Below are positions 24,640-36,083 of a stretch of 64,000 nucleotides of DNA, in pieces. The translations under genes were made by a program, and so were the position numbers. The stretch is from Petrosia ficiformis. Lineage: Eukaryota > Porifera > Demospongiae > Haplosclerida > Petrosiidae. Location of the stretch: the NCBI GenBank assembly GCA_947044365.1, contig OX345637.1, positions 8,142,343-8,206,342 of the forward strand, given 5' to 3'. Under the pieces are notes generated by a model. That model was given only the letters and a program-made list of their open reading frames with translations. It made no database searches and had not been told where the DNA came from. Numbering within the stretch: the stretch's first letter is position 1; the number at the start of each line of letters is the position of its first letter.

Positions 24640-25736
24640 ACCATAATAAAGTATGGTTAAAACATCAACACAAATAATTTTGCAATATGTAAAAATGTAT
24701 ATAAGGTATGAAAATGCAGAACCTGATACCAAGGTAGAAATCTACAAAAAGAACTATGTAAGTATTAAATTAATCATTGTCATAAACATGATAATAAGTC
24801 TATTATTTTAACTACAATAATATAATTATAATTATAGATATATATTGTACTGACTGCTAAGCAACTTGCATAGATATAGAATACTAGGGCTCATGGTCAT
24901 ATAAGGATAGTTTAGTGTATGATACTTATACAAACCACAAAATACAATAATTTCATACTTGAGTGAAAACTAAACATCCCTAACAATGTCAGCACTCCCA
25001 ACATAATTCTTATCCACTATGTAAATATACCAATGAGACTACAATAGAGATAAATAGAATACTAACAGACGTGATTATAACAACTAGTTTGTTCAGGATA
25101 CATACATCTAACACGTATATAGCTACTCTTTATTAATTATAAAATACGTAAATGATATATATATATACCAATTATATAATCAACTATCATGCCTAATATC
25201 TGATTTAATTGAAATCTTCTTTGTACATCTATTAGGATAGGATTATAATTACATGTATATCCATAACAATCGACACGCTTAGTTATTTTAACAATTTATT
25301 TTTGCAGTGTATACATCCATATCTGAAGGGAGGTGGGATATTGCATGGATAGTTTTCATAATTATAATTATTGTAAAAATAGTGAAGTGACCTCTTACAC
25401 AAAGGTGATTGCTAAGGAATTACACATACATGTAGGTTATATAGGCAGAATTGCCTATAAAGGTGCCTTGTTTATAGTAATTACATTGCATGATAACGAT
25501 TATGCATCTGAACATAAGTCGATAACAGTTACAGCAAAAAGTGTAATAAATGGTCGTAATCAATTATGCCCCAACCTGCTATTTACATGCATGAACACAA
25601 AAAAATGTTGAATTTCTTTTTGTAAAGAAAATATCACTACATGCAGTGACTTCACTCACTACTACTAATTATTGTTTTGAAAAAAAGCAATACATGTACA
25701 TTCTAATAATGTTCCACTTGCATAAATTGAAAGTTA
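24640..25736. other. spacer with 3' flank of DRE-TIM copy A
   Basis: AT-rich. 25330-25736 is the downstream flank of the DRE-TIM gene and is conserved with 49090-49570 and, inverted, with 30134-30420, which marks the edge of the duplicated unit. No gene supported. Confidence 0.6.
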
Positions 25737-27443
25737 TTAGAGACGGAGTTTCTTAATTTTCTCATCTCTCATGGCAGGAATGAGGCCCTTCTCAAAAACA
25801 ATAGACATCAAAACATCAGCATCTTCAGTGTCAGGATATTGATGTAGGGCCCATTTGATGTAGACAAGAAACTCATTCCAATCAATAAAGCCATCATTAT
25901 CCATGTCAAGTGCCATCAATCCTTTCTTAGTACGGCTACACCTGTAGCAACCAAAGTATGGAGCCATGAAACCATGGTAGAAAGAATCAAATTGGAGCTG
26001 CCCATCTCCTTTGCCTTCACCTTCCTCGCGGTTATCCCATTCATCCCATTCTTTACGAATCTCAGCAATTAGGTCGTCATGGTGAACTGCCTTCAATTCA
26101 GTGGCTGCAATGACTTCAGCCATTTTAGGTGTAAGTTTACCTCCAGATCGATCAAATAATATCGCAATTCCAGCCTCACTTTGGTATTCCTCCTTTCTAC
26201 CTTCGTGAAGATCTTGTAGCATTTTTTTTTTCATTTCCCCACAAATTTCATCATTGAATTGAGGATTCTCTCCAAATAGTTTTGTAAGTCTATCTTTGAG
26301 CATTTCAATAGTAGCGAGAGTTGTGATGCGATTCGGAGTTTCTACACCAAAGAATTCAGCCAAGTCAAAATCTCCAACACCCAAGAAACCAAAGACCAAA
26401 TCCACAGATCTTTCTCCATAAACTACTTGTTTGGGATGAGGTGGTTTCCCAGTTGTCAGTTTAGTAATAGCTATGGCTGCTTTCCTGAAGTAAGTGCAGT
26501 TGTACTTTTTAAGAATCTTAGTGTTACCCAAGCGAATAAGATTCATCATGGTAATGGAGGAACAGGCATGGCCCAAAGCAGCCCCCTCTTCGCACAAGCT
26601 AGCCCATACACCATCAGCTCCAGCACTGAGACAATCTAGTTGTGAGGCCGTTTGGAGATCCCACTTCTGGTGAATGTGAACCAATAGTTTACCATCTTTC
26701 CAGCCATTTTTATCCATGGTTCTTCGTAAACTGGCAGTCCATGCCTCCAGTTCTTCAGGAAGATACTCTCCGAGTGGATCTTCGAAGCAAAGAGCAAACA
26801 TACGACGGTTGGGTGGCAGTTGAGAGAGAAACTTTGTAACGGTGAGTATACGCTCAGGATACTTTTTCATTGCAATGGGAAGATCCCGGAAGTTGAGAAG
26901 GATTTTTGCATCTGGGGAGATCTTATCGAACACCCAGTTGATCCTCTTACGAAGAAGTTTACACATGTCATCAACAGTGAACTTTGTTCCCCATTCGCAG
27001 CTTTCATCAGCAAAATCGGCTTCAAAGAAGTTATTGATAAGTCCATATTTCTTGTTTTTCTTCAAACCAACAGGAATCTTGTCTGTTTCATACGTACCAT
27101 TCACAACTCCATCCTGAGATACCTCAGAGAAAGAGTAGAAGTTGGAAAAATCTTCACCTGTAGCTCTAAGGTACTCCACGAATTGGTCATCAACTCTTTT
27201 CATGTTTGCGAAAGAAGCAACAATGATGTCCTTGATGCCACACTTTTTAATTTCGTTATAAATATCGATCTTATTCTGCAAGGTGTGACTACGCAATTGA
27301 CCAACTGTACTCTCGCGAATCGAGTTGTCAAGACAGAAAAAATCGACATCTTTCAGCCTCTCTCTTTTTTGAATCCTCACATCTTCGATATGGCTTTTGA
27401 TTGTTTTTACTTCGTCACGGATGTCAGCATCGATACCAGCCAT
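25737..27443 (-). CDS. DRE-TIM metallolyase-like barrel fused to EF-hand, copy A
   Basis: 568 residues, one exon. Residues about 33-370 look like the HMG-CoA-lyase-like TIM barrel: LDNSIREST at 38-46 in the place of the (L)RDG metal/base motif, metal-type HIH at 256-258, then SAGADGVWASLCEEG and ALGHA at 273-293 in the place of the GADG..G.GN loop. Residues 420-568 form a Ca-binding tail with one canonical EF loop at 513-524 (D.D.DGFID.NE). The core Asp of RDG is Glu44 and the GN Asn is His292, so the reaction may differ from HMG-CoA cleavage; substrate unknown. No targeting signal is evident. A TATA-like TTTAAATA lies 43 nt upstream of the ATG. A broken near-copy is at 49.6-51.3 kb. I recall similar proteins in other invertebrates but cannot name them. 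Confidence 0.85.
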   Translation of the reverse strand: MAGIDADIRDEVKTIKSHIEDVRIQKRERLKDVDFFCLDNSIRESTVGQLRSHTLQNKIDIYNEIKKCGIKDIIVASFANMKRVDDQFVEYLRATGEDFSNFYSFSEVSQDGVVNGTYETDKIPVGLKKNKKYGLINNFFEADFADESCEWGTKFTVDDMCKLLRKRINWVFDKISPDAKILLNFRDLPIAMKKYPERILTVTKFLSQLPPNRRMFALCFEDPLGEYLPEELEAWTASLRRTMDKNGWKDGKLLVHIHQKWDLQTASQLDCLSAGADGVWASLCEEGAALGHACSSITMMNLIRLGNTKILKKYNCTYFRKAAIAITKLTTGKPPHPKQVVYGERSVDLVFGFLGVGDFDLAEFFGVETPNRITTLATIEMLKDRLTKLFGENPQFNDEICGEMKKKMLQDLHEGRKEEYQSEAGIAILFDRSGGKLTPKMAEVIAATELKAVHHDDLIAEIRKEWDEWDNREEGEGKGDGQLQFDSFYHGFMAPYFGCYRCSRTKKGLMALDMDNDGFIDWNEFLVYIKWALHQYPDTEDADVLMSIVFEKGLIPAMRDEKIKKLRL

Positions 27444-27485
27444 CTCTCACAGACTTTGGTCAGTAATGACTAATGAATGCGGCAG

Positions 27486-27493
27486 TATTTAAA
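27486..27493 (-). promoter_or_regulatory. TATA-like box of DRE-TIM copy A
   Basis: Minus-strand TTTAAATA, 43 nt upstream of the ATG. The second copy has TATTTAAG at 51316-51323, about 45 nt before its ATG. The conserved position suggests a core promoter with a very short leader (inference). Confidence 0.4.
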
Positions 27494-27651
27494 CCAGTGT
27501 TTTGGAAACCATACAACATTGTAGCCTGTCTGACTATCCGGATTGTTGAAAGAATTATAAGCCTGTGGGGCGTACTGTTGTAACACCCTGTTTACAATAT
27601 GGTTGCATGCGGAACCAGCCATCAAAAATTAACGTGGCCGAACATTAAAAA

Positions 27652-28112
27652 CAAGTGTATATTGAGAAAAAAAACATCCCTATGATTGCTTTACAAATTT
27701 AAGTGAAGATAAAAGTATCCCTATGACTGCTTTGTGGTGTCCATCATTCAGTAATCATGGCTAACTTTATGATGCCTGAAACACATCAGCCTATTATAGT
27801 TATTATTTTGATTATCTACTCTGTTTACCTACTTAAAAAGAATATATTTCAGGTAGGATAGCTAGCTATTTGTTCCAGTTTCTACAAAAGCTACACAGTT
27901 TCCTTTCTTCTGGCGTGTACTCTGTAGAGCTTGATCGCGCGCTCTTTTACGCGCCACGCCCATTATTGACCGAGCCCCCGGGAATGATGTAACTTCCTGG
28001 CCTTAACTACGTACTCGTGTAAAAAATAAAAATAAAAAAAAAATTATATATATATATAGTTCGAACCCGTGGAAAAGCAATCATAGGGATGGCCCTATGG
28101 GCCATAAGCCAT
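27652..28112 (+). mobile_element. TIR element family R1, copy 1
   Basis: Starts ACAAGTGTATATTGAG and carries ATCCCTATGATTGCTTT near its left end and the inverse AAAGCAATCATAGGGAT near its right end, followed by GGCCCTATGGGCCATAA. A GC-rich core (CGCGCGCTCTTTTACGCGCC) is shared by all copies. No coding capacity. Other copies: 28351-28828, 32858-33300, 44281-44742; pieces at 35236-35281 and 36295-36560. Confidence 0.75.
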
Positions 28113-28211
28113 AAAAAAATAAGGGTGTGTAGATCTACGTAACTCCGATGACGTAAAAATGGAGATTCTGCTAATCTGCTCTAAGTGTATGTAAATCATT
28201 AGTTGTCTAGA

Positions 28212-29082
28212 ACAATTTGGAGTCCAGAAGCTGGCGCTAGACTGCAATATCTTGGTAATACTTGTTTAGCAAATGCAGTTGTTCAGTCCTTACTGCATAG
28301 TCCTCAAGTTGGACATTGTTTGTTTTTATATCAAGCAATGGTAATAATAACAAGTGTAGATATAAAGAAAAAAAAACATCCCTATATTTGCTTTGTGATG
28401 ACAATGTATTAAGCATTGCTGATGGCACTAGTGTCTCCACCTTTCTATGTACTCCTGGGGCCTGAAGACGTAAAGCCTGATTGCAGTTTAAATACACAGA
28501 TGTCTGATGAACTGACTGATGTACTCCTTAAAAGGTTCTAAATGATGACTTCCTCGTGTCTGAAACTCAACAACTTATCATACTTACTTGTTAAAGATTC
28601 TTGCATAATATCTATACTGTTTCTCTGCTATATACAACAGTTATTAGCAGTTTTACATCCTTTCTGAATCTGGTCTGTAGCTCAAACGCGCGTTCTTTTA
28701 TGCGCCACGCCCATTAATGACCGAGCCCCCGGGAATGACGCAACTTCCTTAACTACGTATACAACGCATAGTCGCGCAAGTGACACAAGAATATAATACA
28801 TACTAAACCCGTGGAAAGCAATAAAGTATAATTTTTAATACTACAATAATAATTATTCTAGTATGCACAAGTGCATTTTGCATGTTCAAGAATGTTATTG
28901 CCAATGTACAGAAGAGTTCGACAGCAGTATCTCCAATAGAACTACTCAGAAATGTGAACAATATAAGTGTCTCCAGAAAATAAATAGTTTCATTTCATTT
29001 TTCTAAACAAGGAATAATGGCACAATGGCAACTGAACATCCAACAAGATGCTCATGAGTTTCTGGTGGGAGTCCTGGAATAG
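28212..29082 (+). pseudogene. ubiquitin-specific protease fragment
   Basis: Three pieces match the start of the USP catalytic domain in order. 28212-28340 encodes GARLQYLGNTCLANAVVQSL, including the catalytic-Cys box. 28862-28967 encodes CTSAFCMFKNVIANVQKSS and SPIELLRNVNNI. 29011-29082 encodes IMAQWQLNIQQDAHEFLV, the QQDAHEFL box, and then reaches a stop. The gap between the first two pieces holds an R1 transposon (28351-28828), and the phases there do not join. The His-box half of the enzyme is absent. It is most likely a truncated, inactive relic; a rewired short gene is less likely. Confidence 0.65.
28351..28828 (+). mobile_element. TIR element family R1, copy 2
   Basis: Begins ACAAGTGTAGATATAAAG and ends near AACCCGTGGAAAGCAATAAAG, with the shared GC-rich core at 28684-28790. 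It is more diverged than copy 1 and interrupts the protease relic. Confidence 0.65.
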
Positions 29083-29715
29083 AATAGAGGAAACAAATAA
29101 TTATTAGGAGAAAATAAAAAAATAAATACTTACAAATAGGAATAATAGTTCCCAGTTTCTGAATTATGCACAAATTGGCATTACACAAACAGGTAAATAT
29201 AACAGTATTGCTATATGCCTATAATCATAATCATAATTAATAAACACAGTGTACGGAATGCCATTCAATAGGAAGAAAAAAAATTATCAATCTCATCTAC
29301 AAATTGGCTTAGAGGTAACTCTGATAAAACCAATAGTTTTCACAAGACTTTAACAACTTATCCAGAGCGAAAGTATTAATATTGAAATGGAAATAAACCA
29401 AATTCAAAAAGAGCAAACACTATCAACTGTATACTGTAACAGGTATATAAGCAAATGCTTGTGTTCACATAATCATTATTGTAATAATTATTAGTTGCCT
29501 CAAGAACACTCAAGCAAGTGTAAAAGATGAGATATCCACTTTGCCTAAACGTCTTATCATACAAATCAAGAGATTAAAATTTAAACCTTCACACAAAAAT
29601 TTACACAACAAGAAAACTCCATACGATATTGTATTCATCATTAACTAACTACACGTACATTATATCATATTAATTTAGATACATTGTTACTATTGTGTAC
29701 CAAAGACATCTGGAT

Positions 29716-30133
29716 TGATCAGGAGGTAAACTTACACCTAAAATGGCTGAAGTCATTGCAGCCACTGAATTGAAGGCAGTTCACCATGACAACCTAATTG
29801 CTGAGATTCATAAAGAATGTGATGAATGGGATAACCGCGAGGAATGTGAAGGCAATGGAGATGGGTAGCTCCAATTTGATTCTTTCTACCATGGTTTCAC
29901 GACTCCATACTTTGGTTGCTACAGTTATAGCCGTACTAAGAAAGGATTAATGGCACTTGACATGGATAATGATGGATTTATTGATTAGAATGAGTTTCTT
30001 GTCTACATCAAATGGGCCCTACATCAATATCCTGACATTGAAGATCCTGATGTTTTGATGTCTATTGTTTTTGAGAAAGGCCTCATTCTTTGCCACAAAA
30101 GACGAGAAAATTAAGAAACTCCATCTCGAATAA
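29716..30133 (+). pseudogene. inverted fragment of the DRE-TIM/EF-hand gene
   Basis: Matches the last about 140 codons of the DRE-TIM gene but on the plus strand. In-frame stops occur at GATGGGTAGCTCC (about 29866) and in the EF loop (GATTAGAATGAG, about 29984), and an extra base in the CTCATTCTTTGCC region shifts the frame. Similarity continues through 3' flank to about 30420. It is an inverted, dead duplicate, ending in the same KKL.LE tail as copy B. Confidence 0.9.
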
Positions 30134-30420
30134 CTTTCAATTTATGCATGTGGAACATTATTAGAATCCAACATTTTTTTGTGTTCATGCATGTAAATAG
30201 CAGATTGGGACATAATTGATTACAACTATTTATTACACTTTTTGCTGTAATTGTTATGTTCAGATGTATAATCAATATCATGCAATGTAATTACTGTAAA
30301 CAAGGTCACCTTTATAGGCAATTCTGCCTATATGTATGTGTAATTCCTTAGTACTCACCTTTGTGTAAGAGGTCACTTCACTATTTTTACAATATAATTC
30401 AAAATTATGAAGACATATAA

Positions 30421-31326
30421 TCCTGCGTCTCATTTTTTATGTTCCCAATGTTAGCTGCACGAAGCTATCAATAACAACCTACTCATGTTTAGTAGAATGT
30501 GTTTTTTTAGTATTACATTGTGCAATTGCACATTTGATTGCATGGCTAGTCATCACATCCCTGTTTATGTAACATAGAATAGAAACAAATTGTACAAGGC
30601 TGCATATATATAATGTTCCCGCCTATTAATATTCATTTTACAGTGATACATGTGTGTTCCGTGTATATTACTACATCTCCGTAAAATATGGAGTATATCA
30701 GTGGCACTTCAATGCATGGTGACTTTTGACAGTGATATAGGTTCCAAACCTTTGTTTCATAATACTGACATATAGTGCATGGTGTTTTACTCCAAGAATG
30801 CATGTTTTTGTCTGCAGATCTTACATGATATTAATCATGCTATTCTATTGTATTTCTATTGTATATCTGTAGTCTCATTGTATATCTGTAGTCTAATCAT
30901 CTGATAAGGTATAAGCCCTATATTACATATTATAGCGACATTGTATTAATTAATGTTTGTTACCATATCAACTGTGACTTGTAAATATTTCTATTTACCA
31001 GGAAAATAAATCAGCATGGAGGAAAATATAATTGTATTGAAACTCCTGTAACCATCTGAAGGTTACAATAACCATAGATAATAGAGTAAACTTTACTCTA
31101 TTATCTATGCAATAACCTATATTACCTGATATATAACATCATGCATGTAGCTACAACATCCTCTACAACAATTGACAATCTAAACTGAAACTCAGCTATT
31201 CCATGTAACTGTACTAACCAATTTTTGCAGTGTAGTATTCTGTATCTATACTAGTTGAAATGTCAGATCAACTTTTACCGAGCAGTTAGTTACTTATTAT
31301 GAGTTATGAGTTACTACTATATATAG

Positions 31327-31360
<34 letters not shown>

Positions 31361-32097
31361 ATATATCATTATATATTAGTATAGTTGACTTATTATCATG
31401 TTTAACAGTTTAAGAGAATGATTAATACTTACATAATTATACTAAATGCAAAAAAAAAAACAATGCAATGTACTTCAAACATAAAATCCCATTAGATACA
31501 ACAGATATTATAAGTGCAAATTCGTGTACATTCTACTCTAGTAACATATGTACATGAATTTACACTTATAATAATTAAGAATATCTGTTGTACCTAATGG
31601 TTTTACATACTATATGTTTGAAGTACATTGCATTGTGTTTTTTTTTTTGTTATCGTTATTATTCATGATAACAAAAAAACATAAAGTACAGTCATAATAT
31701 TTATTAACGCATATGTACTTTATATATACTAGTCAACATAGATCAAGAATAAATTACTACTTGTAAGCATTACCTAGCAAGAAAAGAAATCAATAATTGA
31801 TTTAGTCTCATGAGGATATTATTAATTAACCTCCACCAACTCACTCTCTCCTATCTCTATGAAAACATACCTACATGTACTAACGAGAGCCGTCGGGACG
31901 GGACCCTCGCCTACGTGGCAAGGTAATACAAACTATAATTTCGAAATATAATATGCCAAAAGATTATAATTATCATTGCTCGTTTGTATGGTCATATAAT
32001 AATGAGAATGTTTACTTCAGATTGTTTAGTTTGTGTATGAAACATATTAAGTTATAAAACCGTACTGGCATGTTAGTTTTTATAATAATATTATAAT

Positions 32098-32143
<46 letters not shown>

Positions 32144-32857
32144 TTATATATATATATTTATATGTAAATTATATAAACTAACATGTCACTACTTATTACG
32201 ATTATACTAGTCTCTTCCTTGTCTATACTATAAGTCTTACATTTTAGTCTCTGTATTATCTGAAAGAAGAAAGAAAGATCCTCAATTCGTCTTGTGAAAT
32301 ATTCCACAAAGACAGCATAGACAGGTCCTCAAAACTGCTGACTTTCAAGTAACGTGCACAGCACATGACTTTGAAAAATTGAAATAGGCGGAGTTTGAAA
32401 GTAATGGAGAATGCTTGGAGCCAGTACTCGATGTTGTAGCAACCACTACCCAAATTCTGTTTGCTTTTATGTAGTGCTTTGCTAGCGATAGTCATGATAC
32501 AGGAGTAGTTATGTTTTGATGTGTTCAGATGCCTCCACGAGTCTTCTCAAGTCTGGAAACAGTAACCGTGAGTTATAAACATTGTGATAACTTTATAACC
32601 GAAAGGTTTAAGAAGAATTCCTACGTTATTTTTTTTCCTTGTATAATTTGAAGTCTACCAGTACCCCTTTTGAAATGTCAATGTTTTTATTTTTCCAGAA
32701 AAATTGCTAACACACACACACACACACACAGACACACAGACAAAACGATTACCGTACCCTTCCGCCTACGCTACGCGGCGAGGGTAATTACAATCAGTAC
32801 ATATTAAATAATACTTATATGTGAAACAACTAGTAGCCAGAATACCAATAAAGTAAA
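30421..32857. other. gene-poor, repeat-rich spacer
   Basis: No credible gene. It contains a TA tract at 31320-31360, a foldback at 31452-31640, a TA tract at 32097-32160, and at 32560-32790 a piece with a (CA)n run and CCTACGCTACGCGGCGAGGG. That last motif recurs, diverged, at 31896-31925 and 42812-42850, so it is probably a dispersed repeat. Confidence 0.6.
31452..31640. mobile_element. foldback MITE
   Basis: Long imperfect hairpin: AATGCAATGTACTTCAAACA at the left and its inverse TGTTTGAAGTACATTGCATT at the right, with arms of about 75 nt including ACAACAGATATT/AATATCTGTTGT and a short loop. Non-coding. Confidence 0.8.
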
Positions 32858-33300
32858 CAAGTGTATATAGAGAAACAAAGTATCCCTATGACTGCTTTGT
32901 GGTGTCCAGCATTCAGTAATCATGGCTGACTTTATCATGTCTGAAACACAACAGCCTACTATAGTTATTATTTCGATTATCTACTCTCCTTACCTTTTAA
33001 GGACCTTCTAGAACTTTAGAAATATATTTCAGGAAGAATAGCCAGCTATTAGTTCCAGCTTCTACATAAGCTAGTAAAGCTACAGCTTTCTTTCTGCTGG
33101 AGCTTGAGCCAAGTTGAACCATAGATTATATAGACTACGTATAATATTATACGTAGTCTATATAATCTATGGTTGAACGCGCGTTCTTTTACGCACCACG
33201 CCCATTAATTGACCGAGCCCCCCCCCGGAATGACGTAACTTCCTTAACTACGTATACAACGCATACTCACGTAAGTGACACAAACCATAAAAATGCCATT
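32858..33300 (+). mobile_element. TIR element family R1, copy 3, with nested palindrome
   Basis: Begins ACAAGTGTATATAGAG, carries ATCCCTATGACTGCTTTG, and has the shared GC-rich core after 33178. The 66-bp palindrome at 33113-33178 sits in it just before the core, so it was inserted later. The right end is truncated. Confidence 0.7.
33113..33178. repeat. 66-bp perfect palindrome
   Basis: GTTGAACCATAGATTATATA reads the same on both strands across the centre ATAATATTAT. Related arms occur at 12250-12346. It is probably the smallest form of a mobile foldback. Confidence 0.85.
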
Positions 33301-33689
33301 TGAAATATTTTAGCAAAATCTAATAAACATTATTATAGTATGTGAAATATGTTTAATACATAATATGTACTATATATTAGGATTTAACAATCGAATTTTT
33401 CATATACAACTTGAAATATATGTAGGTCTAATTGGTATAATAATGCATGCATGTCACTACATCAAACAGTTGTTATGGTATATAATTATACTTTTAACTA
33501 TTATATTCATTAAATATAGTGTACCTTATATAAAGCAGCTCCTATGGCAGTACTAATACTATACTCCATGTATTAGTTGTACCAAATCCATCAACACTAC
33601 CAGATACGAAAAGAATCAATACAAAAAACTAAAAATTGTGTTAACTTTAGTAGTCTCTAGCGGTCAGTGTTATTTCTGAAGTTAACAGT

Positions 33690-34250
33690 CCTTTTTATAT
33701 CAGGATAGTCAGCTCCACTGCATTTGTGTAGTAATCTTCATCTGGGGGCATTATAATATCAATAGAATGTGTCAAATCCACCATATATTGGAGTATATTC
33801 CCAGTTTTGCATTCCAAGATCCCATATATAATCATGTAATGACAAGAACATCAATATTTTTCTGGTTACATACCTACAGCATGAGTAGAATATCCTCCTT
33901 TTTTAAGATCCTGAGCAAGGGTTGTTCCATTGAGTCCAAGACCATAAAAATGCCCATTTGTAATAACTAAATGAGAAAAATCCTAAATAATATGGATACT
34001 ATTCTGCTATTAAAGCAGATCAAGAAAAAGACCAAAGAGACTGTACATAATACTGCTTTAAATGGATGCCTAGTAGGAGTTAGAAATTCACCACCTTGAT
34101 TGCTAGTATCATTCCAGCCTAAGTCATCAATAACAAAGAGGAGTATATTTGGCTTGCCTTTTGTTGCACATAAGAAGTGCTTTACCAACATCAGTAGAGA
34201 TATAATGCAGAGAGCATATTTAGATTCACCCTTCCCGACCCCATATAAAT
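33690..34250 (-). pseudogene. arylsulfatase N-terminal relic
   Basis: Reading the minus strand: KPNILLFVIDDLGWNDTSNQ (about 34170-34110) is the sulfatase metal-binding start. About 30 codons later comes YYVQSL, where the sulfatase CxPxR signature should be; Trp replaces the modified Cys, Phe replaces Pro, and a TGA replaces Arg. After another stop and a 1-nt shift, NGHFYGLGLNGTTLAQDLKK and GGYSTHAVG follow to a GTATGT donor near 33870. A second exon gives LGMQNWEYTPIYGGFDTFY, a TGA, and a shifted remainder. The order and motifs match arylsulfatase B-type enzymes. The catalytic residue and frame are lost, so it is dead. Confidence 0.8.
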
Positions 34251-34259
34251 TGTATTCAT

Positions 34260-36083
34260 TGCCAATCAAAAATCAGAATATTTACCTCTATGGATTCCGG
34301 ACACCTCCAAATATATTTGGATTGGATTTCAGATCAAGTGGAGGACTCATCTCTCTGAAAAAGGTATTTGTGGAATATCATTTGTTTGGGGTTTCATGCA
34401 GCCTAGATGCAATCGAACCTCAGCTCTTGGCAGTGGTAGGAGACCAGTGTCCAGTCAGCAACACCTAATCTGACTTGACTGTTCAATCTACTGCTGCAAA
34501 TGAGAAAAATAATTCAACTCATATCATTCACAGTAGCTTTTTTCCTCTCAAAGGCTACCTTTGTATTTTTGGTTAGTACTACATAATTATGATTATATGT
34601 GTTCTTGAGAAAAATCTTATCTTATTGTTTTGTTGTGCTATTTCTTTATGTGTTATATAACATCTTGATTATATTGGATCCTGGAGATGTAAAAAAGAAC
34701 TTCTGCATTTCTGTGTACTTTGGTTCATGGATCTTTGATGGAACTGAAGTAGTCTTTCAAGATTCTAACTATTGTTGTTTTAGTTTGACAAAAATGATTA
34801 CTTTTAGTTGTATTTATAGTATGCTTCATTTCTCAAGCCTCAATTAATTTAGTTTAGTTATAGTTACGATAATACTAGGCTTTCTAAAAGGAATTTAGTT
34901 TTAGTTAACTAACTACTATTGACCAATTTTCATTTTAGTTATTACAATAGAGCTAATTGTAATTTATAGTTATACTGTAGTTAACTAAAAGTCACTAACA
35001 GGGGGTTTAGTTTTAGTTAACTAAAACAACACTAATTCTAACCTAAATCTTTGCCTCATGTCTGAAACTCAACTTGTTATATTTATCACCTGTTAAACAT
35101 CTGGATCATTTTTATAATGTTTCTCTGCTACATACAACAGCTATTAGTAGTATATTATAGTTCCAGTTTTACCACAGCTTCTTCAGAATTAATATGTATG
35201 CAACACACACATATCGATTCAACCACATGGATCACAGGAAGCAATCATATAGGGCTAGAGATGGCCCTGCGGGCCATAAACATTTCTAATTTTGTCAATT
35301 CCAACAAAAAATGAGGATAGACCACTTGTTTCTATGCAGCATTGATGAATCAATTATGAAATTATGAATGTAGTATTCAAAACCTTGAACTAAAACAAGT
35401 ACATAACCAGTACATAACCAGTATTACATGATATCATTCTACAGGAGGGAAATGTACGCACTGCACTTCATGATGGTAAACCATATATTATAGAAAATTT
35501 ACCCTATTGAGTAGCTGTAAGTCAAGACTAGGAAAGTCTTATTCCTATAATTATAATGATAACTATAATAAATTATATAGGTATATAAATAGATGATAAT
35601 TAGTCAACAAAGGCTCTGTACGTGGTAAACATGTTCTTATAGTACTCAGTGAGGCTGTACATCATAGTGCCATGTTGTATAGCCACTGATATACAAGAAA
35701 AGAAAAAGTACATTAGTATTAGTATACTACTGATAAGTCAAAATAGGAACTAGAGTTGTATCACTTGTATGGATCAGGGGCAAAACTGTGACAATGAAGG
35801 TTTTACAGTTGGGATTCATGAGATCAAAACAGGAAGTAAGGTTGCAGCTGTAACAATAATGTTTTTATAGCCTCTATTAAATCTTGAGGAAGTAGGGCTG
35901 TATAGGGCTGGCATTCAGTAATAAATCTGACAATATAAAACAAACTGAGTAACATTAAAACACTGTTTTGGTTTAATTTGATGTAAAGATCTAGAATTGC
36001 AGCACTCAACTGTAAGTATGTGATTTTGTATTTATAGAAATTGTATTCATAGATTTTCATTACAGGAACATACTGATATTGAA
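34260..36083. other. intergenic spacer
   Basis: No gene supported. 34850-35035 is a repeat of TTTAGTTAACTAA-type motifs also seen at 4920-5085. 35236-35281 is an R1-element end. Otherwise plain AT-rich DNA up to the signal-peptide exon at 36084. Confidence 0.5.

Noticed and set aside
25333..25611. 92-codon plus-strand frame downstream of DRE-TIM copy A
   Set aside because: The matching flanks of copy B and of the inverted fragment do not keep the frame open; no family similarity.
26820..27473. Long plus-strand frames antisense to DRE-TIM (also 50657-51310)
   Set aside because: They mirror the coding strand of a firm gene and are conserved only because the gene is.
32256..32495. 79-codon minus-strand frame
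   Set aside because: Lies next to a dispersed (CA)n-bearing repeat, lacks any recognisable motif and has no splice or start context that sets it apart.
34100..34468. 122-codon plus-strand frame
   Set aside because: Antisense to the sulfatase relic, with no similarity of its own.
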